Below are positions 42,119 to 52,277 of a stretch of DNA of 64,000 nt, one piece after another. The position numbers and the translations under genes were made by a program. The notes under the pieces were generated by a model, which saw only the letters and a list, made by a program, of their open reading frames with translations, ran no database searches and was not told the DNA's origin. Positions within the stretch are counted from its first letter, which is position 1, and each line of letters begins with the position of its first letter. Where the stretch lies: positions 299,601 through 363,600 of the forward strand of contig NZ_JARFML010000004.1 of assembly GCF_029167105.1 (NCBI RefSeq). The letters run 5' to 3'. This DNA is from Bradyrhizobium yuanmingense (GTDB lineage: Bacteria > Pseudomonadota > Alphaproteobacteria > Rhizobiales > Xanthobacteraceae).

Positions 42119-42806
42119 TCACAGCCCCAGATACGCCTTCCGCACATCGGGATTTCCCTTGATCTCGCTTGCTGCGCCCTGCATCAGCACGCGGCCGGTC
42201 TGCAGAATGTAGGCGCGGTCGGCGATCTCGAGGCACTCGGCCATACGCTGCTCGACGATCAGCACGGTCATGCCGGCGTCGCGGATGCGCTTCACCGCCT
42301 GGAAGATCTCATCCACCAATTTCGGCATGATGCCCTGCGAGGGTTCGTCCAGCATCAACAGCCGCGGGCGCGTCATCAGGGCGCGGCCGATCGCGAGCAT
42401 CTGCTGCTCGCCGCCGGAGAGCGTCTCGGCGCGCTGCTCCAGACGTTCCTGGAGACGCGGGAACAGCTTGAACACGAGGTCGAGCGGCTCTTCACGGTTC
42501 GCTTCGCCCCGATAGAGGTAGCTGCCGAGACGCAGATTGTCGCGCACGGACAGGCGCGGGAACAGGCGGCGATTTTCCGGCACATAGGCGATGCCGGTCG
42601 CGGTGATGTGGTGCTGCGCCATGCCGTCGAGGCGCTTGCCGTCGAAGGTCACGCTACCCGAGCGCGGGCGCTCGGCGCCGGCGATGGATTTCAGCAGGGT
42701 CGACTTGCCCGCGCCGTTGGCGCCGGCCACGCAAACGATCTCGCCCTTCTGGACCTCGATCGAGACCGCGGAGATCGCGACCAGGCCCTGATAGGCGGTG
42801 GTGACT

Positions 42807-42823
<17 letters not shown>
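42119..42823 (-). CDS. livF: Branched-chain amino acid-type ABC transporter ATP-binding protein
   Basis: A 234-residue LivF-type ATPase. Walker A is GANGAGKSTLL (about residues 35-45), the signature is LSGGEQQMLAIGRAL, Walker B is LLMLDEPSQGI, and VEQRMAECLEIAD is the switch region. LivF and LivG pair to power uptake of branched-chain amino acids or other small carboxylates and amides. The gene overlaps livG by 17 bp and is the last of the cluster. Confidence 0.93.
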
Positions 42824-43534
<711 letters not shown>

Positions 43535-43538
<4 letters not shown>

Positions 43539-44518
43539 CGGGCAGCTCCCGTCTTCTTCGGACGCGAAAACAGGCTGAGCAGACCGCGCGGCAGGGCCAG
43601 CGAGATCAGGACGATCAACGTGCCGTAGACAATGAGGTCGACACCCCGTCCCGAGCCGCCGAACTTGAAGCGCGTCAGCTCCGTCAGCGGGATCAGGATG
43701 GCCGCCCCCAACACCGGCCCCCAGAGGGTACCGATGCCGCCGAGCACGGCAGGCAGCGCCATCAGCAGCGAGAACTGAAAGCCCATGACGCTTTCCGGAT
43801 CGATGTAGGAGACGAACTGTGCGTAGAAGCTGCCGCCGACGGCGACCAGAAAGGCGGATACCGCGGCCGCGCCCATCTTGGAATTGAACACGTCGACACC
43901 GAGACTCTCGGCCGCCTCAGGGTTGTCCTTGACCGCCCGCCACCAAAATCCCCATTTGGAGTTTTCCAGCCACCACGTTACGAACCAGGCGAGGCAGCAC
44001 AGCGCCAGCGCGAAATAGAAGTACGGCAGCTTGGTGCGCAGGAACTGGAATTTCAGCCAGCTGTCGCCACGGATCGGAATGGTGATACCCATCGCGGCGC
44101 CGGCCCATTCCCAATTATGGAATAGAAGCAGGCCGATTTCGGCGATGACGATGGTGGCGATCACGAAGTAATGGCCACGCAGACGGAAGAAGGGATAGCC
44201 GAGCCCCATCGCGATCAGCGCCGACACGACGCCGCCTGCCAGCATGCCGAACCAGGGCAGCACGCCGAATTTCGTGAACAGCAACTCGGTGGTGTAGGCA
44301 CCCAGGCCGAAATACAGCGCGTGGCCGAGCGAGATCTGGCCGCAATAGCCGGACAGGATATTCCAGCTCTGCGACAATCCCGCATACATCAACGTCAGGA
44401 TCAGGATGTTCTGGACGACGACGTCCTTCACGAACAACGGCGTCAGCGCGGCAATGGTGGCCAGAGCTGCGGCGATGATGAGATCGCGGCGGCGCCGCGC
44501 TGCAAAATCCTTGTCCAT
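43535..44518 (-). CDS. livM: Branched-chain amino acid-type ABC transporter permease
   Basis: A 327-residue LivM-type permease with about eight to nine membrane helices. GYCGQISLGHALYFGLGAYTTELL and NPEAAESLGVDVFNSKMGAAAVSAFLVAVGGSFYAQF are the family core, the second holding the ATPase-contacting EAA-like loop. Start is ATG 44518, overlapping the livH stop by 1 bp; a GTG three bases upstream is possible. It would form the channel with LivH. Confidence 0.93.
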
Positions 44519-45396
44519 CACATCGATCCGAACAGGCCGCGCGGCCGGATGAAGACGACCAGGAGATAGACCGAGTAGATGCCGACCGATTTCAGCGACG
44601 GCGGCAGCACCAGCGCGGTGACGGCTTCGACGAGACCGACGATGATGCCGCCGGCGAAGGCGCCGAACACGCTGCCGAAGCCGCCGAGCGCAACCGTGAC
44701 ATAGGCGATCAGCGCAAAGGAGGCGCCGACATCGGGATAGATGTAGAAGAACACCGCCATGATCGCGCCGGCGAGGCCGACCAGCGCGGCGCCGAGGCCC
44801 CAGCCGAATGCGAACACGCGGTTCTTGTCGATGCCGACGAGCGCGACTGCCCCGGGATCCTCGCGGGTCGCTTCGATCGCGCGGCCGAAATCAGTGCGGT
44901 GGATGAAGAAGTAGAGACCTGCGAAGGCCGCGATCGAGACCAGCGCGCCGACCAGTTGCGGCTCCGGCAGGAAGATGCCGCCGACCGAGATGGTCTTGCC
45001 GCCGAGCCAGGACTGCGGAATGCTGCGATAGTCCGGCGTGAAGAAGTACTGCGCAAGCCCGCGCATGACGATGGCAAGCCCGAAGGTGGTGAAGATCTGC
45101 ACCATGCCGGCATTGGCCTTGGCCCGCATGGCGAAGCGTACAAGGAGCAGATAGACGACCGCTCCGAATATGAAGAGTGCCGCAGCGACCAGCGGCGCCG
45201 ACAGCAAGGGATCGATGGCGAAAAACGCGAACAGGAAGAAGGACAGATACATCGCGATCATCAGGAATTCGCCATGGGCGAAGTTCGTGACGTCCATCAG
45301 GCCGAAGATCAGCGCGAGGCCGACCGCGATCAATCCGTAGAGCAGGCCCATCAGAAGGCCGCTCGCGAGACTCTGGATAATGGCTTGGGCTGTCAC
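44518..45396 (-). CDS. livH: Branched-chain amino acid-type ABC transporter permease
   Basis: A 292-residue LivH-type permease: GLLYGLIAVGLALIFGLMDVTNFAHGEFLMIAMY is the conserved N-terminal core, and AIEATREDPGAVALVGIDKNRVFAFGWGLGAALVGLAGA carries the EAA-like loop. The GTG at 45396 is chosen because GGGGA lies 7 nt upstream; the GTG at 45411 has no such site. A repeat separates it from the binding-protein gene upstream, a common place for a partial stop in transcription. Confidence 0.92.
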   Translation of the reverse strand: MTAQAIIQSLASGLLMGLLYGLIAVGLALIFGLMDVTNFAHGEFLMIAMYLSFFLFAFFAIDPLLSAPLVAAALFIFGAVVYLLLVRFAMRAKANAGMVQIFTTFGLAIVMRGLAQYFFTPDYRSIPQSWLGGKTISVGGIFLPEPQLVGALVSIAAFAGLYFFIHRTDFGRAIEATREDPGAVALVGIDKNRVFAFGWGLGAALVGLAGAIMAVFFYIYPDVGASFALIAYVTVALGGFGSVFGAFAGGIIVGLVEAVTALVLPPSLKSVGIYSVYLLVVFIRPRGLFGSM

Positions 45397-45419
45397 TGCA
45401 TCGTCCCCCACACTCCGAC

Positions 45420-45511
45420 CTCATCCTGAGGAGTGCGCACCAGCGCGCGTCTCGAAGGATGGCCCGCCCTCGTCCTCCGAGACGCGGGCTGCGCCCGCCC
45501 TCAGGATGAGG
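45420..45511. repeat. Inverted-repeat element, family G
   Basis: CTCATCCTGAGGAGTGCGC and GCGTCTCGAAGGATGG pair with TCCTCCGAGACGC and CCCTCAGGATGAGG. It lies inside the transporter cluster between the binding protein and livH. Confidence 0.87.
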
Positions 45512-45541
45512 GCGGGAACTACTGTCCCAGTCCGCTAGCGC

Positions 45542-46786
45542 TTACTTCATCGGCCAGATCGCCTCGGCGATCGCGGCCTGCGGCGGGAAGATGGTAACGA
45601 ACTTGCCGCCGACATATTGCAGCAGCACCGGATCGGCATCGTTGTTCTGGCCCATCTCGTCGAACTTGACGCGCTTCCAGGGCATGATGGTCTTTTCGCC
45701 GGGGATGTCGGTCGCGGCAAGCGCATCGCGGATCTTCTCGCCGTCGGTCGACTTGGCGCGGCTGATGGCGTCGGCGAGGATGATCAGGCCCATGAACTGG
45801 CGCGAGGTGAGATCGTTGAAATCCTTGCCGGACCTGGCCTTGAACATCTCGTTGATCTTGCCGACCATCGGCCGCTTCTGCGCGAGGTCGAGCGAGAAGG
45901 TGCCGCGCGAGATCACGCCTTCGAGCTTGTCGCCGACGGCATCGTAGAGCGCCTTCTCGGAGAAGCCGGCGTCCTGCGCCACGATCGCATTCGGCTTGTA
46001 GCCGAGCTCGGCCATGGTCTTGACCAGGAGGATGCCGTCGGTGGTGTAGCTCGACGGCATCAGCACGTCGGCATTGGCAGTCTTGAGCTGCTGCACCTCG
46101 GCCGAGAGCGAGGGCGAGTTGGCGCGATACTTGATGTCGGTGACGATCTTATAGGCGCGCTCGCCGGCGATCTTGGTCTGGGCATTGCCGGAATCGGTGC
46201 CGAAGATGGTGTCCTCGTGGAACAGCGACAGCGTCTCGATCTTGGTGTCCTTCTTCTTCATGGCGTCGAAGAAGTCGAACATCGCGGCCGAGTACATCTC
46301 GTCGTGCGGCGAGGCGCGGAAGTAATATTTCAGGCCGCGGCGGTGCAGGCTCGGCGAGGAATTGTCGGCGGACAGGAACGGGACCTGATAGCGCTCGCAG
46401 ATCTGGCTGACGGTGACGGCCACCGCGCTCTGGTAAGTGCCGATGACGGCGCAGACCTTCTCCTGCGTGATCAGGCGCTCGGCCTCGGCGCGGCCCTTCT
46501 GCGGATCGGCCTGATGGTCGGCGAACACGAGGCGGATCTTGGCGCCGCCGAGACCCGGCAGGCCTTCGCCCTTCGCCAGCGGCAGGTCGAAATCGCTGTC
46601 CTTGTTGATGACTTCGAGCGCGGTCTCATAGGCCTTCTGCGCGTCGACGCCCTGCTGCGCGCTGCCGCCCGAGAACGGATAGATCACGCCGATCACGACT
46701 TCCGTCGTCTGTGCGCGCGCTGCCAGCGGCACGAGAGCGGCAGTGGCGGTGGCTCCCAACAACACGTCGCGGCGAGTGATCGTCAT
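45542..46786 (-). CDS. ABC transporter substrate-binding protein (branched-chain amino acid type, Tat signal)
   Basis: A 414-residue periplasmic binding protein. The N-terminus MTITRRDVLLGATATAALVPLAARAQ is a Tat signal with a twin Arg, predicted to be cut after ARA. TEVVIGVIYPFSGGSAQQG and AVIGTYQSAVAVTVSQICERYQVP are the family's ligand-site strands. It would bind the solute for the LivHMGF parts downstream. The ATG at 46786 is chosen; the upstream frame is not translated sensibly. It follows the DUF1445 gene by 89 bp and shares its promoter next to the LysR gene. Confidence 0.92.
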   Translation of the reverse strand: MTITRRDVLLGATATAALVPLAARAQTTEVVIGVIYPFSGGSAQQGVDAQKAYETALEVINKDSDFDLPLAKGEGLPGLGGAKIRLVFADHQADPQKGRAEAERLITQEKVCAVIGTYQSAVAVTVSQICERYQVPFLSADNSSPSLHRRGLKYYFRASPHDEMYSAAMFDFFDAMKKKDTKIETLSLFHEDTIFGTDSGNAQTKIAGERAYKIVTDIKYRANSPSLSAEVQQLKTANADVLMPSSYTTDGILLVKTMAELGYKPNAIVAQDAGFSEKALYDAVGDKLEGVISRGTFSLDLAQKRPMVGKINEMFKARSGKDFNDLTSRQFMGLIILADAISRAKSTDGEKIRDALAATDIPGEKTIMPWKRVKFDEMGQNNDADPVLLQYVGGKFVTIFPPQAAIAEAIWPMK

Positions 46787-46875
46787 GGCAAAGTCCCCTG
46801 TTACTGAATTTCGGCTGATCGAATGAAGCGATTGGTGGATGCGGTAAAGCCTGAAGAAGCAGCAGACGCTGCCCA

Positions 46876-47691
46876 CTAAATCACGGCCATGTTTCTGTTC
46901 TTGAGATCGGTCACCAGCATCAGGCCGGGCGAATGCGTGATCGCGAACGGCAGCTTCGCGGCGTTGATCACCGATTGCGGCGTCACCCCGCAGGCCCAGA
47001 ACACCGGGATCTCGTCAGCCGCGACCGGCACCGGATCACCGTAGTCGGGCTTGGCGATATCCGTGATGCCGATCAGATGCGGATGGCCGAGATGCACGGG
47101 CGCGCCGTGCACCGCCGGATAGCGCGAGGTAATCTGCACCGCGCGGATCGCATCGGCCGGCTTGAACGGACGCATCGACACCACCATTGGGCCGGCGAAC
47201 GGACCTGATACACCGCAGGCGATGTTGGTGCGGTACATCGGCACGCGCACGTTCTTTTCGATGTGGCGGATCGGCATGCCCTCCTCGAGCAGAGCCTCCT
47301 CGAACGAGAACGAGCAGCCGAGCACGAAGGTGACGAGGTCGTCGCGCCAATAGCTCTTCACGTCGGTCGGCTCGTCCACGATTTCGCCGTCGCGCCAGAC
47401 GCGGTAGCGTGGCACGTCAGTGCGGATGTCGAGATCGGCACCGAGCGAGGGGATGTAATGGCTGCCGACATCGGACATGCCGATGATCGGGCACGGCTTG
47501 GGATTGAGCTGGCAGAAGCGGTGGAAGGCACCGGCATATTCCGCCGGCAGGATCGCCAGATTGCCCTGGACATATCCGGGAGCGACGCCGGCGGTGGAGG
47601 CGACCAGCCCCTCACGGTAGGCGAGCCGGGCCTTGCGGCTCGGGAGGACGTCGGGTGTTTCAGTTTGCTGCGCTGCCACCAAAACAGTCAT
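46876..47691 (-). CDS. DUF1445 (putative hydro-lyase/D-glutamate cyclase-like) protein
   Basis: A 271-residue protein of the DUF1445 family (YcsI; the C-terminal half of mammalian D-glutamate cyclase). [54 protein letters not shown] and [15 protein letters not shown] are conserved, and [26 protein letters not shown] ends it. Mammalian D-glutamate cyclase interconverts D-glutamate and 5-oxo-D-proline. It is the first gene of the transporter operon and lies just across the palindrome from the LysR gene, so the imported solute is probably its substrate or a precursor. The ATG at 47691 is used. Confidence 0.88.
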   Translation of the reverse strand: MTVLVAAQQTETPDVLPSRKARLAYREGLVASTAGVAPGYVQGNLAILPAEYAGAFHRFCQLNPKPCPIIGMSDVGSHYIPSLGADLDIRTDVPRYRVWRDGEIVDEPTDVKSYWRDDLVTFVLGCSFSFEEALLEEGMPIRHIEKNVRVPMYRTNIACGVSGPFAGPMVVSMRPFKPADAIRAVQITSRYPAVHGAPVHLGHPHLIGITDIAKPDYGDPVPVAADEIPVFWACGVTPQSVINAAKLPFAITHSPGLMLVTDLKNRNMAVI

Positions 47692-47773
47692 GTGATCGAC
47701 CTGCCTATAAACTCGACAAAGACAAGCCAACACCAAGCGTGCTATAAAGTCTAATCTTCGTTTCTAATCAATA

Positions 47774-47794
47774 TCGATAAATCTGATTTATCGA
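47774..47794. promoter_or_regulatory. Perfect palindrome with T-N11-A core, likely LysR binding site
   Basis: TCGATAAAT (47774-47782) and ATTTATCGA (47786-47794) are perfect arms around CTG. T47778 to A47790 is exactly the T-N11-A LysR box. It lies 18 bp before the LysR start and about 80 bp before the divergent DUF1445 start, the expected place for autoregulation and control of the operon. Confidence 0.72.
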
Positions 47795-47811
47795 TCGGGA
47801 AAATCCTTCCA

Positions 47812-48729
47812 ATGCTGGACTTCAGGTCGATCGAGACGTTCCTATGGGTCGTGAAGCTCGGCAGCTTCCGCGGCGCCGCGCAACGGCTCAACACCACGCA
47901 GCCGGCGATCTCCCAGCGCATCGCCCAGCTCGAGCGCGAGATGGGCGTGAAGCTCCTGAACCGCGATCACCGCATCGCCTCCCCGACCCCGAGCGGCCGG
48001 CAGATGATGGTCTATGCGGAGAAGCTGATCGGCCTGCGCGCCGCGATGATGGCGGAGATCGGCGATGCTTCCGCGATGCGCGGCGTGATGCGGCTCGGCG
48101 TCGCCGAGACCATCGTGCACACCTGGCTGCCGCGGCTCGTCAAGAGCGTGAACGAGGTCTATCCGAACCTGTCGCTGGAGATCGAGGTCGACATCACGCC
48201 GAACCTCACCGCGCGCCTGCTCGCGCAGGAGATCGAGCTCGCCTTCGTGGTCGGACCGCTGTCCGCCTCCGGCGTGCACAACCGCGTGCTCGCCGATTAT
48301 CCGATCGGCTTCCTCGCAAGTCCCTCGCTCGGGCTCGGCAAGGGCCCGGTGACGCCGGCGGACCTCGCGCGGTTTCCGATCATCACCTTCCCGCGCAAGA
48401 CCAAGCCCTACGAGGTCGTACGCGAGGTGTTCGACCGGCCGGAGCTGCCGCCGATCCGGCTGCATGCATCCGCTTCGCTGGCGACCGTCATCCACATGGC
48501 GGTCGAGGGACTCGGCATTGCCGTGATCCCCGACGCCATCGTCGAGAACGAGCTTGCCGACGGACGCCTGCAGCTACTCGACACCGATCTTTCCATCGCG
48601 CCGCTGACCTTCACCGCGAGCTGGCTCGCCTCGCCCGATGTCGTCGCCGTGGAGCGCGTCGCCGAGCTTGCACGGCAAATTGCGCAGAGCAGCCTCGCGG
48701 TTGACGCGCCCGCACAGGCGCGTCATTGA
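47812..48729 (+). CDS. LysR-family transcriptional regulator
   Basis: A 305-residue LysR regulator. The winged helix-turn-helix is at residues 1-60, with FLWVVKLGSFRGAAQRLNTTQPAISQRIAQLEREMGVKLLNRDHR. The effector domain follows, with GVMRLGVAETIVHTWLPRLVKSV and VIHMAVEGLGIAVIPDAIV. It is divergent from the DUF1445 and ABC operon across the palindrome at 47774-47794 and likely controls it in response to the imported compound. The M20 hydrolase operon begins 123 bp downstream on the same strand and may be cocontrolled. Confidence 0.93.
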   Translation: MLDFRSIETFLWVVKLGSFRGAAQRLNTTQPAISQRIAQLEREMGVKLLNRDHRIASPTPSGRQMMVYAEKLIGLRAAMMAEIGDASAMRGVMRLGVAETIVHTWLPRLVKSVNEVYPNLSLEIEVDITPNLTARLLAQEIELAFVVGPLSASGVHNRVLADYPIGFLASPSLGLGKGPVTPADLARFPIITFPRKTKPYEVVREVFDRPELPPIRLHASASLATVIHMAVEGLGIAVIPDAIVENELADGRLQLLDTDLSIAPLTFTASWLASPDVVAVERVAELARQIAQSSLAVDAPAQARH

Positions 48730-48750
48730 AAAAGGCGCCGGACTTTCTCC

Positions 48751-48830
48751 CGTCATTCCGGGATGGTGCGTAAGCACCAGACCCGGAATCTCGAGATTCC
48801 GGGGTCGCCCTTCGGGCGCCCCGGAATGAC
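48751..48830. repeat. Inverted-repeat element, family A
   Basis: CGTCATTCCGGGATGGTGCG and CCCGGAATCTCGAGATTCCGGG (itself a palindrome) pair with GCGCCCCGGAATGACA. It separates lysR from the hydrolase operon. Confidence 0.88.
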
Positions 48831-48852
48831 AGCGACAAATGGAAACGACCGC

Positions 48853-50103
48853 ATGAGCCGAGCCGCCACCAACCTGCAAATCGATTCTGCCCGCCTGTGG
48901 GGCTCCATCCACGAGACCGCGCAATTCGGCGCGACGGCCAAAGGCGGCGTGCGGCGGCTGACGTTGAGCCGTGAAGACAAGCAGGTGCGCGATTGGTTCC
49001 GCAAGGCCTGCGAGGATGCCGGACTGGAGGTCCACGTCGACGCGCTCGGATCACAGTTCGGCCTGCGCAAGGGCCGCGACATGTCGAAGCTGCCCGTCGG
49101 CATCGGCTCGCACCTCGACACCCAGCCGACCGGCGGCAAGTATGACGGCATCCTGGGAACGCTCGGCGCGCTGGAGGTGATCCGCACGCTGAACGATGCC
49201 GGCATCGAGACCGAGGCGCCGATCTGCGTCGTGAACTGGACCAACGAGGAAGGCTCGCGTTTCGCACCTGCGATGATGGCCTCTGCCGCCTATGTCGGCG
49301 ACTTCACCACCGACGACATTTTGTCGCGCAAGGACGCCGAGGGCACCACCGTCGGCCAGGCGCTCGACGGCATCGGCTATCGCGGCGACAAGCCGGTCGG
49401 CTTCCAGAAGCTCGGCTGCTTCGTCGAGCTGCACATCGAGCAGGGGCCGATCCTCGAAGCCGAAGGCAAGACCATCGGCGTGGTCGATTCCGGCCAGGGC
49501 GTGCTCTGGTACGACGGCAAGATCTCCGGTTTCGAGAGCCATGCGGGCTCGACGCCGATGCCGCTGCGGCGCGATGCGCTGGCCACGCTGTCGGAGATCG
49601 TGCTGGCGATGGAGGCCATCGCGAAGAAGCACGGACCGAACGCCGTCGGCACCATCGGCGAGGCCGTGATCGCCAATCCCTCGCGTAACGTCATTCCCGG
49701 TGAGATCGCCTTCACCATGGATTGCCGCAGTGCCGATGGCGCTATCATGGATGCGCTCGACCGCGATCTGCGTGCGGCGATCGCCGAGATCGCCGCGCGC
49801 CGCAAGGTCGAGGTCAAGATCGATCTCGTCTGGCGCAAGCCGCCGACGCATTTCGATCCGAAGCTGATTGCCGCCGTCGAGAACGCCGCCAAGACGCTCG
49901 GCTATTCCTCGCGCCGCATCACCTCCGGCGCCGGCCATGACGCCTGCAACCTCAACACGATCATGCCGGCGGCGATGGTGTTCGTGCCCTGCAAGGACGG
50001 CATCAGCCACAACGAGCTGGAGGATGCGACGCAGGCCGACTGTGCCGCGGGCACCAACGTCCTCATGCATACCGTGCTGGCGATCGCCGGCGTCGCATCC
50101 TGA
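48853..50103 (+). CDS. M20-family Zn-dependent hydrolase (N-carbamoyl-L-amino acid/allantoate amidohydrolase type)
   Basis: A 416-residue M20/amidase hydrolase. GSHLDTQPTGGKYDG (about 85-99) carries the HxD and bridging Asp, NWTNEEGSRF (about 128-137) the catalytic Glu, FVELHIEQGP the next His, and SGAGHDACNL the last His. This is the hydantoinase/carbamoylase branch, including allantoate amidohydrolase and beta-ureidopropionase. It removes a carbamoyl or ureido group, releasing ammonia and CO2. The ATG at 48853 is used; the upstream open frame is repeat sequence. It opens a three-gene operon and sits near a DUF1445-Liv set. Confidence 0.92.
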   Translation: MSRAATNLQIDSARLWGSIHETAQFGATAKGGVRRLTLSREDKQVRDWFRKACEDAGLEVHVDALGSQFGLRKGRDMSKLPVGIGSHLDTQPTGGKYDGILGTLGALEVIRTLNDAGIETEAPICVVNWTNEEGSRFAPAMMASAAYVGDFTTDDILSRKDAEGTTVGQALDGIGYRGDKPVGFQKLGCFVELHIEQGPILEAEGKTIGVVDSGQGVLWYDGKISGFESHAGSTPMPLRRDALATLSEIVLAMEAIAKKHGPNAVGTIGEAVIANPSRNVIPGEIAFTMDCRSADGAIMDALDRDLRAAIAEIAARRKVEVKIDLVWRKPPTHFDPKLIAAVENAAKTLGYSSRRITSGAGHDACNLNTIMPAAMVFVPCKDGISHNELEDATQADCAAGTNVLMHTVLAIAGVAS

Positions 50104-50115
50104 GCGGAGAGAACC

Positions 50116-51027
50116 ATGCGCGGAGTTTTCGTCGACGCCAATGAATCGCTGGCCGTGATCATGGAGCGGCTGGAGAAGCCCGGTGATCCCAAGGTGCGGA
50201 TCAACAGGAATCCCGACATCACGCCCGAGCAATATCCTGAAGTTCTCGACGGCGCCGAGATCGCGATCGTCGACCACACCGCACTGCCGACCGAGGTCGC
50301 GAAGAAATGCACCGGGCTGAAGCACGTCGTGTTCCTCGGCACCGGCGCGCGCAGCTACATGAATCCGGAAGAGCTTAGCCAGCTCGGCATCTCCGTGCAT
50401 CTGATCAAGGGCTACGGTGACACGGCGGTTGCAGAATCCGCGATCGCGCTGATGTGGGCGTCGGCCCGCGTCATCGCGATGATGGACCGCGAGATGCGCG
50501 CCGGGAACTGGCTGCGCGAGGACGGCATGCAGCTCACCGGCAAGACGCTCGGCCTGATCGGCTTCGGCGGCATCGCCGCGGAGGTCGCGCGCATCGCGTC
50601 CGGCAGCGGCATGAAGGTGATCGCCTGGAACCGCTCGCCGAAGAGCCACGCGGGCGTCGAATTCACCGACCTCGACAGCGTGCTGGCCAGAAGCGACGTG
50701 GTGTCGCTGCACCTGCTGCTCAACGACGAGACACGCGGCATGATCACGCGCGATAAGATCCTTGCGATGAAACGCGGCGTCATCCTCATCAACACCGCCC
50801 GTGCCGCGATTGTCGACGAAGCGGCCATGATCGAGGCGCTGAAGTCCGGCCATATCCGCCACGCCGGCCTCGATGTCTTCAACATCGAGCCGCTGCCCGG
50901 CGATCATCCGCTGACGAGGCTGCCGAACGTGACGCTGTCGGCGCATTCGGCCTTCCGCACGCCGGAGGCGAGCGAGAACCTGATTGAAGCGGCGTGGGTC
51001 CATTGCCGCCGGATCGTGAAGGGATAA
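50116..51027 (+). CDS. D-2-hydroxyacid dehydrogenase (phosphoglycerate dehydrogenase-like)
   Basis: A 303-residue NAD-dependent dehydrogenase. GKTLGLIGFGGIAAEVARIA (near residue 140) is the cofactor motif; the catalytic residues are Arg in NTARAAIVDE, Glu in FNIEPLPGDHP, and His in LSAHSAF. It interconverts a D-2-hydroxy acid and a 2-oxo acid. It follows the hydrolase by 12 bp and precedes the Ldh gene by 11 bp, so the three enzymes likely act in order on one substrate. The glycerate-type GDAN motif is not seen, so its substrate is not D-3-phosphoglycerate with any certainty. Confidence 0.92.
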   Translation: MRGVFVDANESLAVIMERLEKPGDPKVRINRNPDITPEQYPEVLDGAEIAIVDHTALPTEVAKKCTGLKHVVFLGTGARSYMNPEELSQLGISVHLIKGYGDTAVAESAIALMWASARVIAMMDREMRAGNWLREDGMQLTGKTLGLIGFGGIAAEVARIASGSGMKVIAWNRSPKSHAGVEFTDLDSVLARSDVVSLHLLLNDETRGMITRDKILAMKRGVILINTARAAIVDEAAMIEALKSGHIRHAGLDVFNIEPLPGDHPLTRLPNVTLSAHSAFRTPEASENLIEAAWVHCRRIVKG

Positions 51028-51038
51028 GAGCAACAACA

Positions 51039-52112
51039 ATGGCCGACTATCGCATCATCAAGGCTGAGCCGCTCACCAAGGCCATCCATGCCATCGTCAG
51101 GGCCGGCGGCTCCTCGGACCGCGAGGCCGAGCTCGTGGCCACCAATCTCGTCGAAGCCAATCTGAAGGGACACGACTCGCACGGCGTTGGCATGATTCCG
51201 CGCTACGTCCAGAGCGTCACCAATGGCGGCCTCGCCGTGAACTCGCACGTCAAGATCGTGCTCGACACCGGCCCGCTTCTCACCCTCGACGGCCTCACCG
51301 GCTACGGCCAGGTGATCGGCCATGAAGCGATGGAGCTCGCGGCCGAGCGCGCAAAGAAGAACGGTGTCTGCCTTGTTGGCCTCTCAAATTCGCATCACAT
51401 CGGCCGCATCGGCCACTGGGCCGAGCAATGCATCGACCACGGCCTGGTCTCGATCCACTTCGTCAACGTGATCTCGCGGCCGATCGTGGCGCCCTGGGGC
51501 GGCAGCGACGCACGCCACGGCACCAACCCGTTCTGCGTCGGCATCCCGCGCGCCGGCAAGGATCCCATTGTGCTTGACTTCGCCACCAGCAGGATCGCGC
51601 AGGGCAAGACCCGTGTTGCCCATAACAAGGGCGTCGAGCTCGAGGTCGGCACCATCATTGATCACGAGGGCAAGCCCACGATCAACCCGCGCTACACCGT
51701 GATCCCGCCCTACGGCGCGATCCTGCCGTTCGGCGAGCACAAGGGCTCGGGCCTTGCGCTGGTGTGTGAAATCCTCGGCGGCGCGCTCTCCGGCGGGCAG
51801 GTGGTCAAGGGCTCGTCGGACGGCAAGCACAATGTCATCAACGGCATGCTCTCGATCGTCATCGACCCCGGCAAGCTCGGCACCGGCGAGAACCTCGCAC
51901 GCGAAGTCGAGAGCTTCGTGGCCTGGCACACCGGCTCGCCGCCTGCCCCCGGCGTCGACAAGGTCAGGATCGCCGGCGATCCCGAGCGCGAGACCAAGAC
52001 GAAGCGCCTCGCCGAAGGCATTCCGGTCGATCCGACCACCTGGCAGGAGATCCTGGATGCCGGGAGGAAGTTCGGGCTGGAACAGACGGCGATCGAGAAG
52101 ATCGCGAGCTGA
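51039..52112 (+). CDS. Ldh-family (malate/L-lactate/ureidoglycolate-type) dehydrogenase
   Basis: A 357-residue Ldh_2-family enzyme, a fold distinct from the lactate and malate Rossmann dehydrogenases. GHDSHGVGMIPRYVQ (near residue 46), LVGLSNSHHIGRIGHWAEQC (catalytic His) and GTNPFCVGIPRAGKDPIVLDFATSRIAQGK are the family core; LPFGEHKGSGLAL follows. Members reduce or oxidise 2-hydroxy acids such as ureidoglycolate, sulfolactate and 2-oxo acids. The same family includes AllD, so a ureide pathway with the M20 hydrolase is one reading. It is the last gene of the operon. Confidence 0.93.
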   Translation: MADYRIIKAEPLTKAIHAIVRAGGSSDREAELVATNLVEANLKGHDSHGVGMIPRYVQSVTNGGLAVNSHVKIVLDTGPLLTLDGLTGYGQVIGHEAMELAAERAKKNGVCLVGLSNSHHIGRIGHWAEQCIDHGLVSIHFVNVISRPIVAPWGGSDARHGTNPFCVGIPRAGKDPIVLDFATSRIAQGKTRVAHNKGVELEVGTIIDHEGKPTINPRYTVIPPYGAILPFGEHKGSGLALVCEILGGALSGGQVVKGSSDGKHNVINGMLSIVIDPGKLGTGENLAREVESFVAWHTGSPPAPGVDKVRIAGDPERETKTKRLAEGIPVDPTTWQEILDAGRKFGLEQTAIEKIAS

Positions 52113-52277
52113 TCGGAACGAGGCGCGTTCCTTGGCCTCGCCTCGCTCCTCATGCACAATCGCGCAAGAGAGACTGGACTGCGGCGAAGATATCGACGTG
52201 CTCGCGGGACGGGTTTGAACCGCCCCGCATGACCTTGCGACCATGCGGATATCCGATTGCATCCGCCCGAGGTTCGC

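Noticed and set aside
49051..51039. A 662-residue open frame on the minus strand
   Set aside because: It is antisense to the M20 hydrolase and D-2-hydroxyacid dehydrogenase genes, with His- and Arg-rich shadow composition.
52203..52229. tRNA T-arm-like sequence GGGTTTGAACC within an imperfect hairpin
   Set aside because: No acceptor stem, anticodon loop or D-arm could be found around it.
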